64,000 nt of DNA from Candidatus Dichloromethanomonas elyunquensis (GCA_001515265.1 LNDB01000006.1:62001-126000), one strand, 5' to 3'; shown: positions 16,901 to 26,104, counted from the first letter of the stretch. The notes: a model not told the origin generated them from the sequence alone. A program made the numbers and translations.

Positions 16901-18214
16901 TTATTTAAACTGGAAATGTTCATAATACAAGTTATTAATACGCAACCGGCTCTTTTTCATTTCTTTTCGCAATTTTTTTCGCATTGCTGCAGGGCCGCAG
17001 AAGTAGATATCCAAGGGTTCTTTGTTATCCAGCACATTTTCGATATATTCCATTGAAAGGAACCCTTTTTCGTGATGTGGAACCAAATGAATTTTAATGC
17101 CGGTCTTTTTCTCTAAATCCTGCAACTCCTCCAGGTAGGGTGCTTCCTGAGGATTGTTATAACAATAGAAAAGATCAATCTCGAAATCCTTTGGAATAGC
17201 AGTCTGGTAAAAACTCCGGAAAGGTGTGATCCCGATCCCGCCGGCAATCCAGAGTTGACGCTTTGTCCCTGTCAAGTAGTTAAACCGCCCATGGGGCCCG
17301 GAAACGGCGAAGGAATCACCTTCTTTGACGCTTCTTAGCAAGGATGCCGTATGGCCGCCTAAAGCCTTAATCGCAAATTGTACTTCTCCCTTCCGGCAGG
17401 CTTGGCTGATCGTAAACGGATGGGAGGGGAACTTATTTTTTTTATCCGGCAATTTCAGGAAAGCAAATTGTCCAGCTTGATAAAAAATTCCCTTCTTTAC
17501 AGTGCTGCCGGTGACTTCCAGCGTATCTTTGGCGATAGGCCGTATGCTTGTTATGGTATAGCGATAGGGGAAAGCAGTTTTTTCATATATCAGGATACTA
17601 TAAATAGCGGAAGCAAGGCCGGTCAGGTTGACAATGTTGAGCCAAAGACCGAATGCCTGGAATCCTGTTACCGCATAATCAGAACTTCCGTAATAGTGAA
17701 TCGTTCCGATTAAGTAAGGTATAATGAAGAGCTGATGGATAATTTTCCATTTCTCATAATGCAATTTCCAAGCAAAGACTGCAAACAGGGTAAAGATGAT
17801 AAAGAGTGCCATGCTCAGAGAAGCCATGCCGGTAAACATTCCATGGCCTGCGCCATGAGGAGAACCCGCCGGCAGGTTGTAAATTTGACCTGTAATTCCT
17901 CCGGGCTGTCGGAAGAGGTTCCGCTTGCCGGAATCAAGTAATTCCTTATGGACCACGATAAGAAGCACATTCACGATGCTGAGGAATTTGTGGCAGACGT
18001 AGCTCTTATCCAGCCCTTGAAATAGCCTGTCGGTGAGTGGGTGCCGGGTACTTAGGAAAAATACCCAGGCAAAACAGGTCATCATTACCGCAGCAATCAG
18101 CTGAGAATACTGTCTGTTGAGGGAAATACTTTGTAAGGGTTCACTTATTGACCAGAAAATTACAGTTATAAGAATTGTGATTAAAATATAAAGGGGACCC
18201 GGATATTTACGCAT
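16901..18214 (-). CDS. Ferric-reductase-like membrane flavoprotein oxidoreductase
   Basis: About 437 residues. The N-terminal half has about six membrane helices with paired histidines (HKFLSIVNVLLIVVHKELL; HYEKWKIIHQL; IGTIHYYG) expected to bind haem, as in ferric reductase/YedZ-like domains. The C-terminal half is a ferredoxin-NADP reductase module: FAD-binding HPFTISQACR and GPHGRFNYL, then the nucleotide-binding WIAGGIGITPFRSF and the terminal YFCGPAAMRKKLR. It would pass electrons from NAD(P)H across the membrane to ferric iron or another acceptor. I chose the ATG at 18214 because GGAGG lies 7 bases upstream; the ATG at 18229 overlaps that site. The gene is monocistronic and divergent from the NiCo riboswitch region. 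Confidence 0.85.
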   Translation of the reverse strand: MRKYPGPLYILITILITVIFWSISEPLQSISLNRQYSQLIAAVMMTCFAWVFFLSTRHPLTDRLFQGLDKSYVCHKFLSIVNVLLIVVHKELLDSGKRNLFRQPGGITGQIYNLPAGSPHGAGHGMFTGMASLSMALFIIFTLFAVFAWKLHYEKWKIIHQLFIIPYLIGTIHYYGSSDYAVTGFQAFGLWLNIVNLTGLASAIYSILIYEKTAFPYRYTITSIRPIAKDTLEVTGSTVKKGIFYQAGQFAFLKLPDKKNKFPSHPFTISQACRKGEVQFAIKALGGHTASLLRSVKEGDSFAVSGPHGRFNYLTGTKRQLWIAGGIGITPFRSFYQTAIPKDFEIDLFYCYNNPQEAPYLEELQDLEKKTGIKIHLVPHHEKGFLSMEYIENVLDNKEPLDIYFCGPAAMRKKLRKEMKKSRLRINNLYYEHFQFK

Positions 18215-18345
18215 ACGCAACCTCCACATTACATTTACACAGAAAATAGTAACAAATTTTGATTAGAAACAACTTAATTACTGCAAAAAAATTCCTCGAA
18301 AAATTAATGGGATCTGCGGTATCGGCATTATTTTTATCCGGTATA

Positions 18346-18375
18346 TTGACAAATAAGGTTGTTTCCAAATATACT
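18346..18375 (+). promoter_or_regulatory. Promoter for the NiCo riboswitch/CDF transcript
   Basis: A perfect -35 TTGACA at 18346-18351 and a -10 TATACT at 18370-18375 are separated by 18 bases. The predicted transcription start is near 18382, about 20 bases before the aptamer, which is the expected arrangement for a riboswitch leader. Confidence 0.7.
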
Positions 18376-18402
18376 AGTTTTTAATTAGAAATTCATATAA
18401 CA

Positions 18403-18512
18403 TAGAGCAGGCGATGCACTTTTTTAGTGTGTGGGGCTGGGCCGGCAAGCCGGCAGCAGGTTGTAAAGAAATACCTGTGGGACTATATTCAGTTATAGTT
18501 CCACGGGTATTT
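18403..18512 (+). ncRNA. NiCo (czcD) riboswitch
   Basis: The sequence matches the NiCo riboswitch pattern. GAGCAGGCGATG is followed by a short stem (GCAC...GTGT), then a GGGCTGGGCC/GCCGGCAGCAGG core and CCTGTGGGAC, in the order and spacing of the Ni2+/Co2+-sensing czcD motif, which forms a four-way junction. Downstream, GTGGGACTATA can pair with TATAGTTCCAC to form an expression-platform hairpin that competes with the conserved GTGGGAC of the aptamer, followed by a weak T-rich stretch. Binding of Ni or Co would therefore favour read-through into the cation-efflux gene. Identification is by eye from the known consensus; no covariance search was run. Confidence 0.85.
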
Positions 18513-18571
18513 GTGTATATAGGAGTATTCAAGCGATTGTTTACTTGTTTAAGATGCAAGGGGGAAAATAT

Positions 18572-19450
18572 ATGGGTAACGGGAATAGGAAAATTAAGTA
18601 TGCAGCTTTATCCATCATATCCAACACAGCACTTATATTGTTGAAGATTATGGCCGGGGCATTAAGCGGATCGGTTAGTATTATCTCAGAAGCAATACAT
18701 TCCAGTACGGACCTCGCCGCATCGCTGGTAGCATTTTTTTCTGTTAAACAATCCGTAAAGCCTGCTGATAAAGAACACCCGTACGGCCACGGGAAAATAG
18801 AGAATATTTCCGGCTTGGTGGAGGGGTTTTTGATTTTCATCGCCGCCGGACTCATTATTATCGAAGCCGTTAAAAAATTATCAGAACCGACCGAGATAGA
18901 ACAGGCTTTTGTAGCCATTGCCGTGATGTTTGCTTCAGCTCTTATCAACCTGCTTGTATCCGGTAAATTATATAAAGTAGCCGGAGAAGAGGAATCGATG
19001 GCTTTGGAAGCTAATGCGCTTCACTTAAAAACGGATGTATATACCTCTGTAGGAGTTGGTGTTGGAATTCTGTTAATTAAGCTGACAGGATTCGTTTTGC
19101 TTGATTCTATAGTGGCTATCTTTGTTGCAGTTCTTATTATTAAAGAAGCATGGAATCTTTGTCAAAGTGCCTTAAACTATTTGCTGGATTCGAGGCTGTC
19201 GGAGAAAGAAGAAGCAGAAATCGAAATAATAATTAGGGAGAACAGCCGGCAAATTAGAGATTATCACAAGCTTAAAACGAGAAAATCAGGGAATATCAAA
19301 CATATCGACTTTCACATTACAATAGATCGAAACATTACGGTAGAGGATGCTCATAATATTGTTGGCGGTCTGAAAAAGGCTATGAGTGATAAATTTTCGA
19401 ATACCAGGGTAAATGTTCATATCGATCCGTATAAAAATGATGACCAATAA
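18572..19450 (+). CDS. Cation diffusion facilitator (CDF) metal efflux transporter
   Basis: A 292-residue CDF protein that exports divalent metal ions by proton antiport. It has about six membrane helices (residues about 10-200) and a cytoplasmic C-terminal domain (about 205-290). Motifs: SEAIHSSTDLAASL in helix 2, KEHPYGHGKIEN after helix 2, and ALHLKTDVYTSVGV (the HxxxD of helix 5). The NiCo riboswitch just upstream points to nickel or cobalt as substrate. I placed the start at 18572 behind AAGGGGGAAAAT; the upstream in-frame TTG at 18545 lacks a ribosome binding site. Confidence 0.93.
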   Translation: MGNGNRKIKYAALSIISNTALILLKIMAGALSGSVSIISEAIHSSTDLAASLVAFFSVKQSVKPADKEHPYGHGKIENISGLVEGFLIFIAAGLIIIEAVKKLSEPTEIEQAFVAIAVMFASALINLLVSGKLYKVAGEEESMALEANALHLKTDVYTSVGVGVGILLIKLTGFVLLDSIVAIFVAVLIIKEAWNLCQSALNYLLDSRLSEKEEAEIEIIIRENSRQIRDYHKLKTRKSGNIKHIDFHITIDRNITVEDAHNIVGGLKKAMSDKFSNTRVNVHIDPYKNDDQ

Positions 19451-19503
19451 TGTGTTTTATTATAAAATATACGTAAAATTAAGAAGTTAAAAGGAGAAAT
19501 ATT

Positions 19504-20511
19504 GTGGATTTACGTGATAATTCCTCTTTAGAGAATTTGTTAAAAAAAGTCATTACTGTCGGGCTCCTGATTTTTGTATTAATCAGTGCGAAGAGTGTTA
19601 TGGAATTATTTTTGTTAACCTTTATTTTTACGTACTTCTTTTCCCATATTCAAAACTTTATCCATAAGTATATTAATAAAGTCTTTCGGGTACCGCGTTT
19701 CATCGTAACAACTCTCATTTATTCCGTTATAACCGGATTTATTGTACTTTTTTTGATTAAATATATTCCTGTATTATCCTCACAATTAACAGCGGTTATC
19801 AATCAGATTGCGAATTTCAACATTGCCAATTATCAAGACAAATTAGACAGCCGCTTGGTAGAAGTGATTAAAAATATTAACATTGCACCGTATGTCAAAG
19901 AAGGAAGCACATATCTTCTGCAAACGATGGCGGATGTTGGGAAACTAAGTCTTAATATCTTGTTAGCACTTTTTTTAAGCCTCCTTTTCATTTTGGGGTA
20001 CGAAGAAATAATCAAGTTTGGCCACAAATTAGAGATCAGTAAAGCCTCATATCTCTATCATAATTTCCAATATTTTGGTCGTAACTTTTTGAACTCCTTC
20101 GGCAAAGTAATGGAAGTACAAATTGTTTTTTCCTTAATCAATGCTGCGGCATCTCTAATTATTCTTTTTTTTATGGGGTTTCCCCAAGTATTGGGTCTTG
20201 CTTTTATGATATTTATACTGGGGTTAATCCCTGTAGCGGGAGTTATTATTTCATTAATCCCGTTATGTATTATCGGTTTTATCATCGGCGGTATTGTCAA
20301 GGTTATTTATGTACTGGTTATGATTGCGGTACTGCATTTTCTGGGAGGTTATATTCTTTATCCAAAACTGGCAGCGGCAAAAATGCGCTTGCCTATTTTC
20401 TTAACGTTTATCATCCTGATCCTAGGGGAACACTTTTTAGGAGTTTGGGGATTACTCATCGGGATTCCCCTTTTCATGTTCCTGTTGGATTTGGCTGAAG
20501 TAAAGTTATAG
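19504..20511 (+). CDS. AI-2E family transporter (PerM/TqsA-like permease)
   Basis: A 335-residue membrane protein of the AI-2E/UPF0118 family: two N-terminal helices, an extracytoplasmic or amphipathic segment (about 85-145) and a C-terminal bundle of helices with the typical GLAFMIFILGLIPVAGVIIS and LHFLGGYILYPKLAAAKMRL. Family members export AI-2 or act as Na+/H+ or Na+(Li+)/H+ antiporters; the substrate here is unknown. The start is GTG at 19504 after AAAAGGAGAAATATT. It is separated by 53 bases from the CDF gene, so it could be transcribed with it. Confidence 0.88.
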   Translation: MDLRDNSSLENLLKKVITVGLLIFVLISAKSVMELFLLTFIFTYFFSHIQNFIHKYINKVFRVPRFIVTTLIYSVITGFIVLFLIKYIPVLSSQLTAVINQIANFNIANYQDKLDSRLVEVIKNINIAPYVKEGSTYLLQTMADVGKLSLNILLALFLSLLFILGYEEIIKFGHKLEISKASYLYHNFQYFGRNFLNSFGKVMEVQIVFSLINAAASLIILFFMGFPQVLGLAFMIFILGLIPVAGVIISLIPLCIIGFIIGGIVKVIYVLVMIAVLHFLGGYILYPKLAAAKMRLPIFLTFIILILGEHFLGVWGLLIGIPLFMFLLDLAEVKL

Positions 20512-20590
20512 GAACGGTTGAAGGGGCTGTCGCAAAACGACTCGTCTTCGTAATGTATAGACAGCGTCAAACGAAACACGATGCGGAGCG

Positions 20591-20624
20591 CGCCAGATTG
20601 CGCCATGGAGGACGCAATCTGGCG
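20591..20624. repeat. Perfect 12-base inverted repeat (hairpin)
   Basis: CGCCAGATTGCG (20591-20602) and CGCAATCTGGCG (20613-20624) form a perfect stem around a 10-base loop CCATGGAGGA. There is no U-run on either side, so it is not a simple intrinsic terminator. The preceding GGGGCTGTCGCAAAACGA (20524-20541) resembles ends of some insertion sequences, and the base composition is more GC-rich than its surroundings. It may be a REP/MITE-like element in the 209-base gap between the AI-2E gene and the small membrane protein gene. Confidence 0.55.
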
Positions 20625-20720
20625 AGAGTGGACATCAAAATATCAGATGTTTCCAACTTTTAAGGTAGTATTAATAATTGTATTTATAATTAATATTAAA
20701 TTACTGAAAGGGGTGCCAAC

Positions 20721-20936
20721 ATGAAGAAGTCAAAACTAGTTGCCGGCATTTTGCTAATGGTCCTGGGTGTTGGGGTTGCCGCAGGCTCTATTGTATGCCG
20801 CCATTATGGTTTCAGCCCGATGAATTATGGTCACAAAATGATTACGAAACAGCATGGTTCATTCAAAGGGTTTGACGGAAAAACAAATCCAAATCAAAAT
20901 AACGGCCAAAACCAGAACGGAGGGGCTGCACAATGA
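20721..20936 (+). CDS. Small membrane-anchored protein of unknown function
   Basis: A 71-residue protein with one N-terminal hydrophobic segment (LVAGILLMVLGVGVAAGSIV, about residues 6-25), then a basic stretch and an Asn/Gln/Gly-rich tail (TNPNQNNGQNQNGG). It starts behind GAAAGGGG. The stop overlaps the start of the SHOCT-type gene by 4 bases, so the two are co-translated and probably act together. I do not recognise a named family. Confidence 0.7.
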   Translation: MKKSKLVAGILLMVLGVGVAAGSIVCRHYGFSPMNYGHKMITKQHGSFKGFDGKTNPNQNNGQNQNGGAAQ

Positions 20937-21121
20937 TGTTCATCGGAGTCGTAATATTCATGGTCGGCTTATTTCTTGTGCTCGATAGAAATAATCACAT
21001 CTCAAATACCTATCTGCCCAAAAAAGAAGATAAGGCTTTAAACATACTAAGGGAACGTTATGCCCGCGGTGAAATAACAACGGAAGAATTTATCGCTGGA
21101 AAAAACGCTTTGCAAGCGTAG
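20933..21121 (+). CDS. Small membrane protein with C-terminal SHOCT-like motif
   Basis: A 62-residue protein: one N-terminal membrane helix (about residues 2-18), a linker, and a C-terminal segment LNILRERYARGEITTEEFIAGK that matches the short SHOCT motif (L..R...GEIT.EEF...K). SHOCT domains are found at the ends of many membrane proteins and probably mediate oligomer contacts; the precise role is unknown. Translationally coupled to the preceding small membrane protein. A terminator-like hairpin follows at 21181. Confidence 0.8.
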   Translation: MMFIGVVIFMVGLFLVLDRNNHISNTYLPKKEDKALNILRERYARGEITTEEFIAGKNALQA

Positions 21122-21180
21122 CGGTAAATAGGGTTTCACGCGATGAATATGCGAAGTATGTTCATTCGTTAAGCGATAAT

Positions 21181-21210
21181 GAGTTCTAAGTGCGAAAACG
21201 CTTAGAACTC
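21181..21210 (+). terminator. Probable terminator after the small membrane protein genes
   Basis: GAGTTCTAAG (21181-21190) pairs perfectly with CTTAGAACTC (21201-21210) around TGCGAAAACG, followed by TATTTATT. The U-run is poor, so efficiency is uncertain. An imperfect palindrome (ATGAATATGC/GTATGTTCAT, about 21142-21164) lies just before it. Confidence 0.6.
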
Positions 21211-21257
21211 TATTTATTAGAATAGCCGTATTTAAACATGTGCCGTTAATAAGTTAT

Positions 21258-21265
21258 GTTATAAT
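21258..21265 (+). promoter_or_regulatory. Extended -10 promoter for ABC pair 2
   Basis: TGTTATAAT (extended -10, TATAAT at 21260-21265) lies 36 bases before the ATG of the ABC gene. No good -35 is visible at 17 bases, consistent with an extended -10 promoter. Confidence 0.45.
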
Positions 21266-21300
21266 AATTGTGTTTCATTCGAAAAATGAGGAAAGAAACA

Positions 21301-23025
21301 ATGGAGATTTATAAACAATACATTAAAAAATACAAGTTTTTATTTCTATTGGCTGTTAGCTGCGTATTCTTTGAAGCTGTCTGTGATTTGCTGCAGCCTA
21401 CGATGATGGCCCGCATTATTGATCAAGGGGTTAGAAACGGGCAGATGGATGTTGTAGTCCGTCTGGGACTGGTTATGCTCTGTATTACGCTTTGCGGGGC
21501 CTTTTTTGCTGTTGTGAGGAATATTTTAGCCAGCAGGGTATCCCAAAGCTTTGGCAAGGATTTAAGGGCAGATGTTTTTTCTAAAATAATTCATTTCTCC
21601 GAAATCAGTGTTGACAGAATAGAGAGCGGTTCACTCATTACCCGGATGACCAATGATACCTCACAGGTGACACAATTCATCAACGGTTTAATGCGGATTT
21701 TTTTTAAAGCACCGGTAACCTGTCTCGGCAGCATTATATTAGCGGTTATGCTAAGCTTTCATCTAAGTATAATTCTTTTTATTGCGGTATTAATTGTTTC
21801 CTCTTTTATTATAATCAGCATGAAAATGAGTTATATACGTTTTGCCAGGGTACAGGCGGTTATTGATAAGGTGAATACAGTCGTGCAGGAATATCTGATG
21901 GGAATAAGACTGGTCAAAGCCTTCGGACGGTATGAAGACGAAAAAGATAAGTTTGAGAACGCCAATTCGGAGTTATCGCATAGAACAGTTTCCTCTCAGC
22001 TGGTTATCGCCTATTTCTCACCCTTGATGTCAATGACGGTCAGCCTTGGAATGGCACTGATCCTCTATACCGGAAGCATACTTTTTCAATCCCGGCAGAT
22101 TGAAGTCGGCAGGGTTGCTGCTTTCATGAGTTATATGGTTCAAATTCTGGTTTCCTTAATTATGATTACCAATATATTTAATGTCTTTGTCAGGACGAAA
22201 GCTTCTACAGGAAGAATCAGGGAAGTGATAGACAGTGAAGAAGATTTTACGGGTTCCGATCAAAGGATAAAAATTGAGCGTGGCGATCTTGAATTTAAAG
22301 GAGTTACTTTTGCCTATCCCAACGGAAGTGGGATGGCGGCCTTACATAATCTATCCTTTCGAATTAACCAAGGAGAAACTTTGGCTGTAATAGGCCCGAC
22401 CGGGTCGGGAAAATCAACCTTTGCCTGGTTGTGCCTGCGGTTTTATGATGTTCAAAAGGGTACTATATCTATTAATGGCAAAGATATTAAAACCATAGAC
22501 ATCGGTGTTTTAAGAGAAAATATTTCCTTAGCCCCGCAGAAAAGTATGCTTTTTACAGGAACGATCTTGGAAAATATCTCTTGGGGGAATCCAAACGCTT
22601 CCTTCAACGATATCATACAGGCATCTCAGGCGGCTCAGGCAGAGGAGTTTATTCAAAAAATGCCTGATCAATATGACAGTATCCTGGGTCAGGGAGGCGT
22701 AAATCTTTCCGGCGGACAAAAGCAGCGTATTTCTATTGCCAGAGCTTTGGTAAAGAACGCAGCTATTTTCATTGTGGATGACTGTACCAGCGCACTTGAT
22801 GCGGTAACGGAAGCGAAAGTCAGACGGGGTTTGAAAACTGCTTGTGAGCAAAGGACCATCATTATGATTACCCAAAGGGTAGGGACAGCAATGTCTGCGG
22901 ACAAAATTCTGGTACTTGACAATGGGGAGAAGGTCGGATTCGGCAGTCATCAAGAACTCCTTGCATCTTGCAAAACCTACAGGGAAATTTACGATTCGCA
23001 AATCGGCGGAGGCTTAAAAAGATAG
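21301..23025 (+). CDS. ABC exporter half-transporter, pair 2, degenerate-site subunit
   Basis: A 574-residue half-transporter with an N-terminal six-helix domain and an ATPase domain. Walker A GPTGSGKST is near residue 364, the signature LSGGQKQR near 469 and Walker B FIVDDCTSALD near 490. As in pair 1, the catalytic Glu is replaced by Asp, which marks the non-catalytic half of a heterodimer. I chose ATG 21301 (GAGGAAAG 7 bases upstream) over the in-frame start at 21268. The next gene, 4 bases downstream, encodes the catalytic partner. There are no adaptor genes here, unlike pair 1. The substrate is unknown. Confidence 0.92.
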   Translation: MEIYKQYIKKYKFLFLLAVSCVFFEAVCDLLQPTMMARIIDQGVRNGQMDVVVRLGLVMLCITLCGAFFAVVRNILASRVSQSFGKDLRADVFSKIIHFSEISVDRIESGSLITRMTNDTSQVTQFINGLMRIFFKAPVTCLGSIILAVMLSFHLSIILFIAVLIVSSFIIISMKMSYIRFARVQAVIDKVNTVVQEYLMGIRLVKAFGRYEDEKDKFENANSELSHRTVSSQLVIAYFSPLMSMTVSLGMALILYTGSILFQSRQIEVGRVAAFMSYMVQILVSLIMITNIFNVFVRTKASTGRIREVIDSEEDFTGSDQRIKIERGDLEFKGVTFAYPNGSGMAALHNLSFRINQGETLAVIGPTGSGKSTFAWLCLRFYDVQKGTISINGKDIKTIDIGVLRENISLAPQKSMLFTGTILENISWGNPNASFNDIIQASQAAQAEEFIQKMPDQYDSILGQGGVNLSGGQKQRISIARALVKNAAIFIVDDCTSALDAVTEAKVRRGLKTACEQRTIIMITQRVGTAMSADKILVLDNGEKVGFGSHQELLASCKTYREIYDSQIGGGLKR

Positions 23026-23029
23026 GATT

Positions 23030-24889
23030 ATGGCGGAAAGCAAATCCAATAAAAATTATCGGAATATGCCGAGGTTTGGCCGAGTGGGAGGGGGGCCTCA
23101 GCGGTTCGCACCCGCGGCAAAACCCCAAAATACAAAGGAAACCCTGCTAAAACTAATGAAGATATTTATGCTTTGGCGGAGATCTTTTTTATTGGCCTTG
23201 GTTCTTACGGTTATCTCCGCTATGGTTTCCTTATTGACACCCTTTTTATTAGGGAAAGCAATTAATGCTTTTCATATTCAGACCAATACGGTGGATATTT
23301 CTCTGTTAAAAGTCATGATCATGGCCCTTGTTTCTTGTTACCTGACGAGCTGGGCCATGGACACGGTCAATGGCGTTTTGATGGCAAATGTAACGCAAAA
23401 GATGATCAGGCATATTCGATTTGAGTTTTTTTCTAAACTTCAAAGGATACCGCTGAATTTTTTTGACACGAGGCCTCATGGTGATACAATGAGCAGGCTG
23501 ACCAATGATGTGGATAATATCAGCAGCACCATTTCTCAAACCACAACACAACTGACCGGCAGCATCTTCTCCATGACCGGATCATTTATAATGATGTTGA
23601 TTTTAAGTCCTCTTTTAACACTTGCAGCCATGATCTCTATCCCGCTTTTTATGCTATTGACTAAAACCATAGCAAGACAAAGCCGAAGTTATTTTTTGGG
23701 TCAGCAGCAAAAACTTGGGGCTTTAAATGCGCTGATTGAAGAAAACATTACTGGGCTTAAAATTGTTAAAGCATTTAACAGGCAAGGTAATGTTTTGGCT
23801 GCTTTTAACCGCATTAATGACGAACTATTTGAGTTTTCGGCCATGGCTCAAACTTGGGCAGGGTTTATGATGCCGTTTATGAACGTGATCAATAACCTGA
23901 GTTTTGCGTTAATCGCCTCAATCGGCGGGATCCTGTCCGTTAAAGGAAAGATCACGGTTGGAGTAGTCGTGAGTTTTCTTACTTATTCCAAGCAGTTCGG
24001 GCAGCCGCTTAACAATATTGCCGGTATGTTTAACAATATTCAATCCGCGCTGGCCGGAGCCGAAAGAGTTTTTGAGATCATGGACGAGGGGGAGGAACCC
24101 CCGGATAAGCCTGGGGCCATGGAACTTAAAAAACCTAGGGGAGAAATTGAGTTCCGCAATGTGACGTTTTCTTACAATGTTGGAACACCTGTTCTGAAAA
24201 ATATCAGTTTCAAAGTGAATCCCGGTGAAGTGGTGGCTTTAGTCGGTGAAACCGGAGCGGGAAAAACAACGGTCGTCAACCTGCTTACACGGTTTTATGA
24301 GTTGGATCAGGGAAAAATTTTGATTGATCATATAGATATAACGGATATTATCAAAAGAGACTTAAGAAAGTGTTTTTCTATTGTTTTGCAGGACACTTGT
24401 CTTTTTACGGGTACCATCAAAGACAATATCCGATATTCCAGACAAAATGCGTCAGATTTTGAGGTAAGGCAAGCCGCCGAGCTGGCTCATGCAAATGAGT
24501 TTATTACCCGTTTGCCTAAGGGTTATGACACGATGATTACAGGCAGTACGGACAACCTTAGCCAGGGACAGCGCCAATTACTGGCGATTGCCCGGGCTAT
24601 TCTCTGCCAGGCGCCAATATTGATCCTGGATGAAGCGACAAGCAGTGTCGATACCAAAACAGAAAAAGAAATCCAAAAGGCCCTGCTGACTCTGATGAAA
24701 AATCATACAACCTTTTTAATTGCGCACCGTCTTTCCACGATCCGCGATGCAGACAAAATTATGGTCATCGGCAGCGGAGAGGTCTTGGAGAGCGGGACCC
24801 ACGAAGAACTGATGCGAAAAAGGGGAACTTATTATCATATGGTTATCAGTCAGATGGGATATGATGAGAACTGTCTGGAAAGGGCATAA
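23030..24889 (+). CDS. ABC exporter half-transporter, pair 2, catalytic subunit
   Basis: A 619-residue half-transporter. A basic, Gly/Pro-rich N-tail (about 35 residues) precedes the six-helix domain. The ATPase domain shows Walker A GETGAGKTT near residue 405, the signature LSQGQRQL near 510 and Walker B LILDEATSSVD near 530 with intact Glu. It pairs with the preceding gene as a heterodimeric exporter of the BmrCD/LmrCD type. The ribosome binding site is weak (AGGA 2-3 bases from ATG), so translation is probably coupled to the upstream gene. Confidence 0.92.
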   Translation: MAESKSNKNYRNMPRFGRVGGGPQRFAPAAKPQNTKETLLKLMKIFMLWRRSFLLALVLTVISAMVSLLTPFLLGKAINAFHIQTNTVDISLLKVMIMALVSCYLTSWAMDTVNGVLMANVTQKMIRHIRFEFFSKLQRIPLNFFDTRPHGDTMSRLTNDVDNISSTISQTTTQLTGSIFSMTGSFIMMLILSPLLTLAAMISIPLFMLLTKTIARQSRSYFLGQQQKLGALNALIEENITGLKIVKAFNRQGNVLAAFNRINDELFEFSAMAQTWAGFMMPFMNVINNLSFALIASIGGILSVKGKITVGVVVSFLTYSKQFGQPLNNIAGMFNNIQSALAGAERVFEIMDEGEEPPDKPGAMELKKPRGEIEFRNVTFSYNVGTPVLKNISFKVNPGEVVALVGETGAGKTTVVNLLTRFYELDQGKILIDHIDITDIIKRDLRKCFSIVLQDTCLFTGTIKDNIRYSRQNASDFEVRQAAELAHANEFITRLPKGYDTMITGSTDNLSQGQRQLLAIARAILCQAPILILDEATSSVDTKTEKEIQKALLTLMKNHTTFLIAHRLSTIRDADKIMVIGSGEVLESGTHEELMRKRGTYYHMVISQMGYDENCLERA

Positions 24890-24894
24890 TTTTT

Positions 24895-26079
24895 ATGAAT
24901 AAACAGCGGATTAAAGAACTAGATGTATTACGAGTAATCGGATTTATCTTTGTTGTTGCACAGCATGTTGTGGGAGCGTATGCCTGGCGAGAAGGGGCAG
25001 CGTATTCCGATTCACTCATTTTGAGCTTCTTATATAACTTTGCTAAGCCTGCTGTTCCGTTATTTATAACGGTCACGGCGGTGAGCCTTTGCTCAGCTTA
25101 TTTGGGGAAAATGAACGTACTAAAATTTTATAAAAACCGTTTCCTGTATATTTTTTTGCCTTATGTTAGTTGGACAATAATCAATATTTATGATGCTCAA
25201 CACGATGGGACTGGTTCTTATAACAATTTTTTAGGGCAGCTTCTGGCCGGAACCGGCAGGTATCATCTCTGGTATATGTCTTTGATCCTGCAAATTTATC
25301 TCCTTTTTCCTTTGGTCTTATGGATTGCGAGGCAAATGATAAAAAGGGGGAAACCGCTGCAAGTCGGGTTTCTCATTACTTTTTTCGTGTTTTATGTGAT
25401 TTTGCTCAAAAATAATGAAATCATGGATACCATAGCCTCGTTTATTTTTGGTAGTCCAACAACAAACCAACAAAGATTTTTGGAGCGGAACCCATTATTA
25501 TGGTCGATTTATTTTGTCATGGGCATGTATATTTTTGTCGGGAATGAGGGATTCAAGTTTTGGATCAGGCGTTTTCAAAAACAAATATTCTTCCTATATG
25601 CCCTATCTTTAGCCTATATGTACTATGCTGAAATCTGGCCTCATCTTCCCCGGCATATCGATATCGGGTCCGGATATCTCAACTGTTTTCTTTATGTATC
25701 CTTTATGGTTCTGTCTATTATTATTTTTTACAGATTGGGCTGTTATATTGCCGATGAAATGCCAAGAGTCTATTTTTTCCTGCAAAGGATAGCAGTGAAT
25801 ACTTATTCCGGTTATTTAGCCCACGTCATTATCCTTCAGGCGGTTGCAGAAGAAATTATCAGAATCTACCATATAAAGAGTTTCTTACTGTCAGGACTTA
25901 TCATTTTTTCTCTGACGGTTGTGCTTAGTTTAATTATTGCAGAAACCTGCAGTTTGTTTCCTTTTTCCCAGGTTCTTTTGGGTTCGAAAAATAAGTATTA
26001 CCCATCGTTTGATGAAATTGTTAAGAGATTCACCATGCCTAACAGGCAGATAACCGGTGAAAAAGCAGAAGCAAGATAA
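24895..26079 (+). CDS. Acyltransferase family 3 membrane protein
   Basis: A 394-residue integral membrane protein with about ten helices. The N-terminal RIKELDVLRVIGFIFVVAQH contains the family's LDxLR...H pattern, where the His is thought to be catalytic. Family members O-acylate extracellular polysaccharides, peptidoglycan or lipids. It follows the ABC pair after 5 bases, so it is probably in the same operon and might modify an envelope component handled by the exporter; that link is inferred. A bidirectional terminator follows. Confidence 0.85.
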   Translation: MNKQRIKELDVLRVIGFIFVVAQHVVGAYAWREGAAYSDSLILSFLYNFAKPAVPLFITVTAVSLCSAYLGKMNVLKFYKNRFLYIFLPYVSWTIINIYDAQHDGTGSYNNFLGQLLAGTGRYHLWYMSLILQIYLLFPLVLWIARQMIKRGKPLQVGFLITFFVFYVILLKNNEIMDTIASFIFGSPTTNQQRFLERNPLLWSIYFVMGMYIFVGNEGFKFWIRRFQKQIFFLYALSLAYMYYAEIWPHLPRHIDIGSGYLNCFLYVSFMVLSIIIFYRLGCYIADEMPRVYFFLQRIAVNTYSGYLAHVIILQAVAEEIIRIYHIKSFLLSGLIIFSLTVVLSLIIAETCSLFPFSQVLLGSKNKYYPSFDEIVKRFTMPNRQITGEKAEAR

Positions 26080-26104
26080 ATTAACTTTATAAAAACCAAA
26101 AGTA

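Noticed and set aside
20521-20720. Complete insertion sequence
   Set aside because: No transposase frame and no matching second terminal repeat within the window.
22528-23001. Antisense frame of 157 codons
   Set aside because: Opposite the ATPase domain of an ABC gene with intact motifs; composition is not protein-like.
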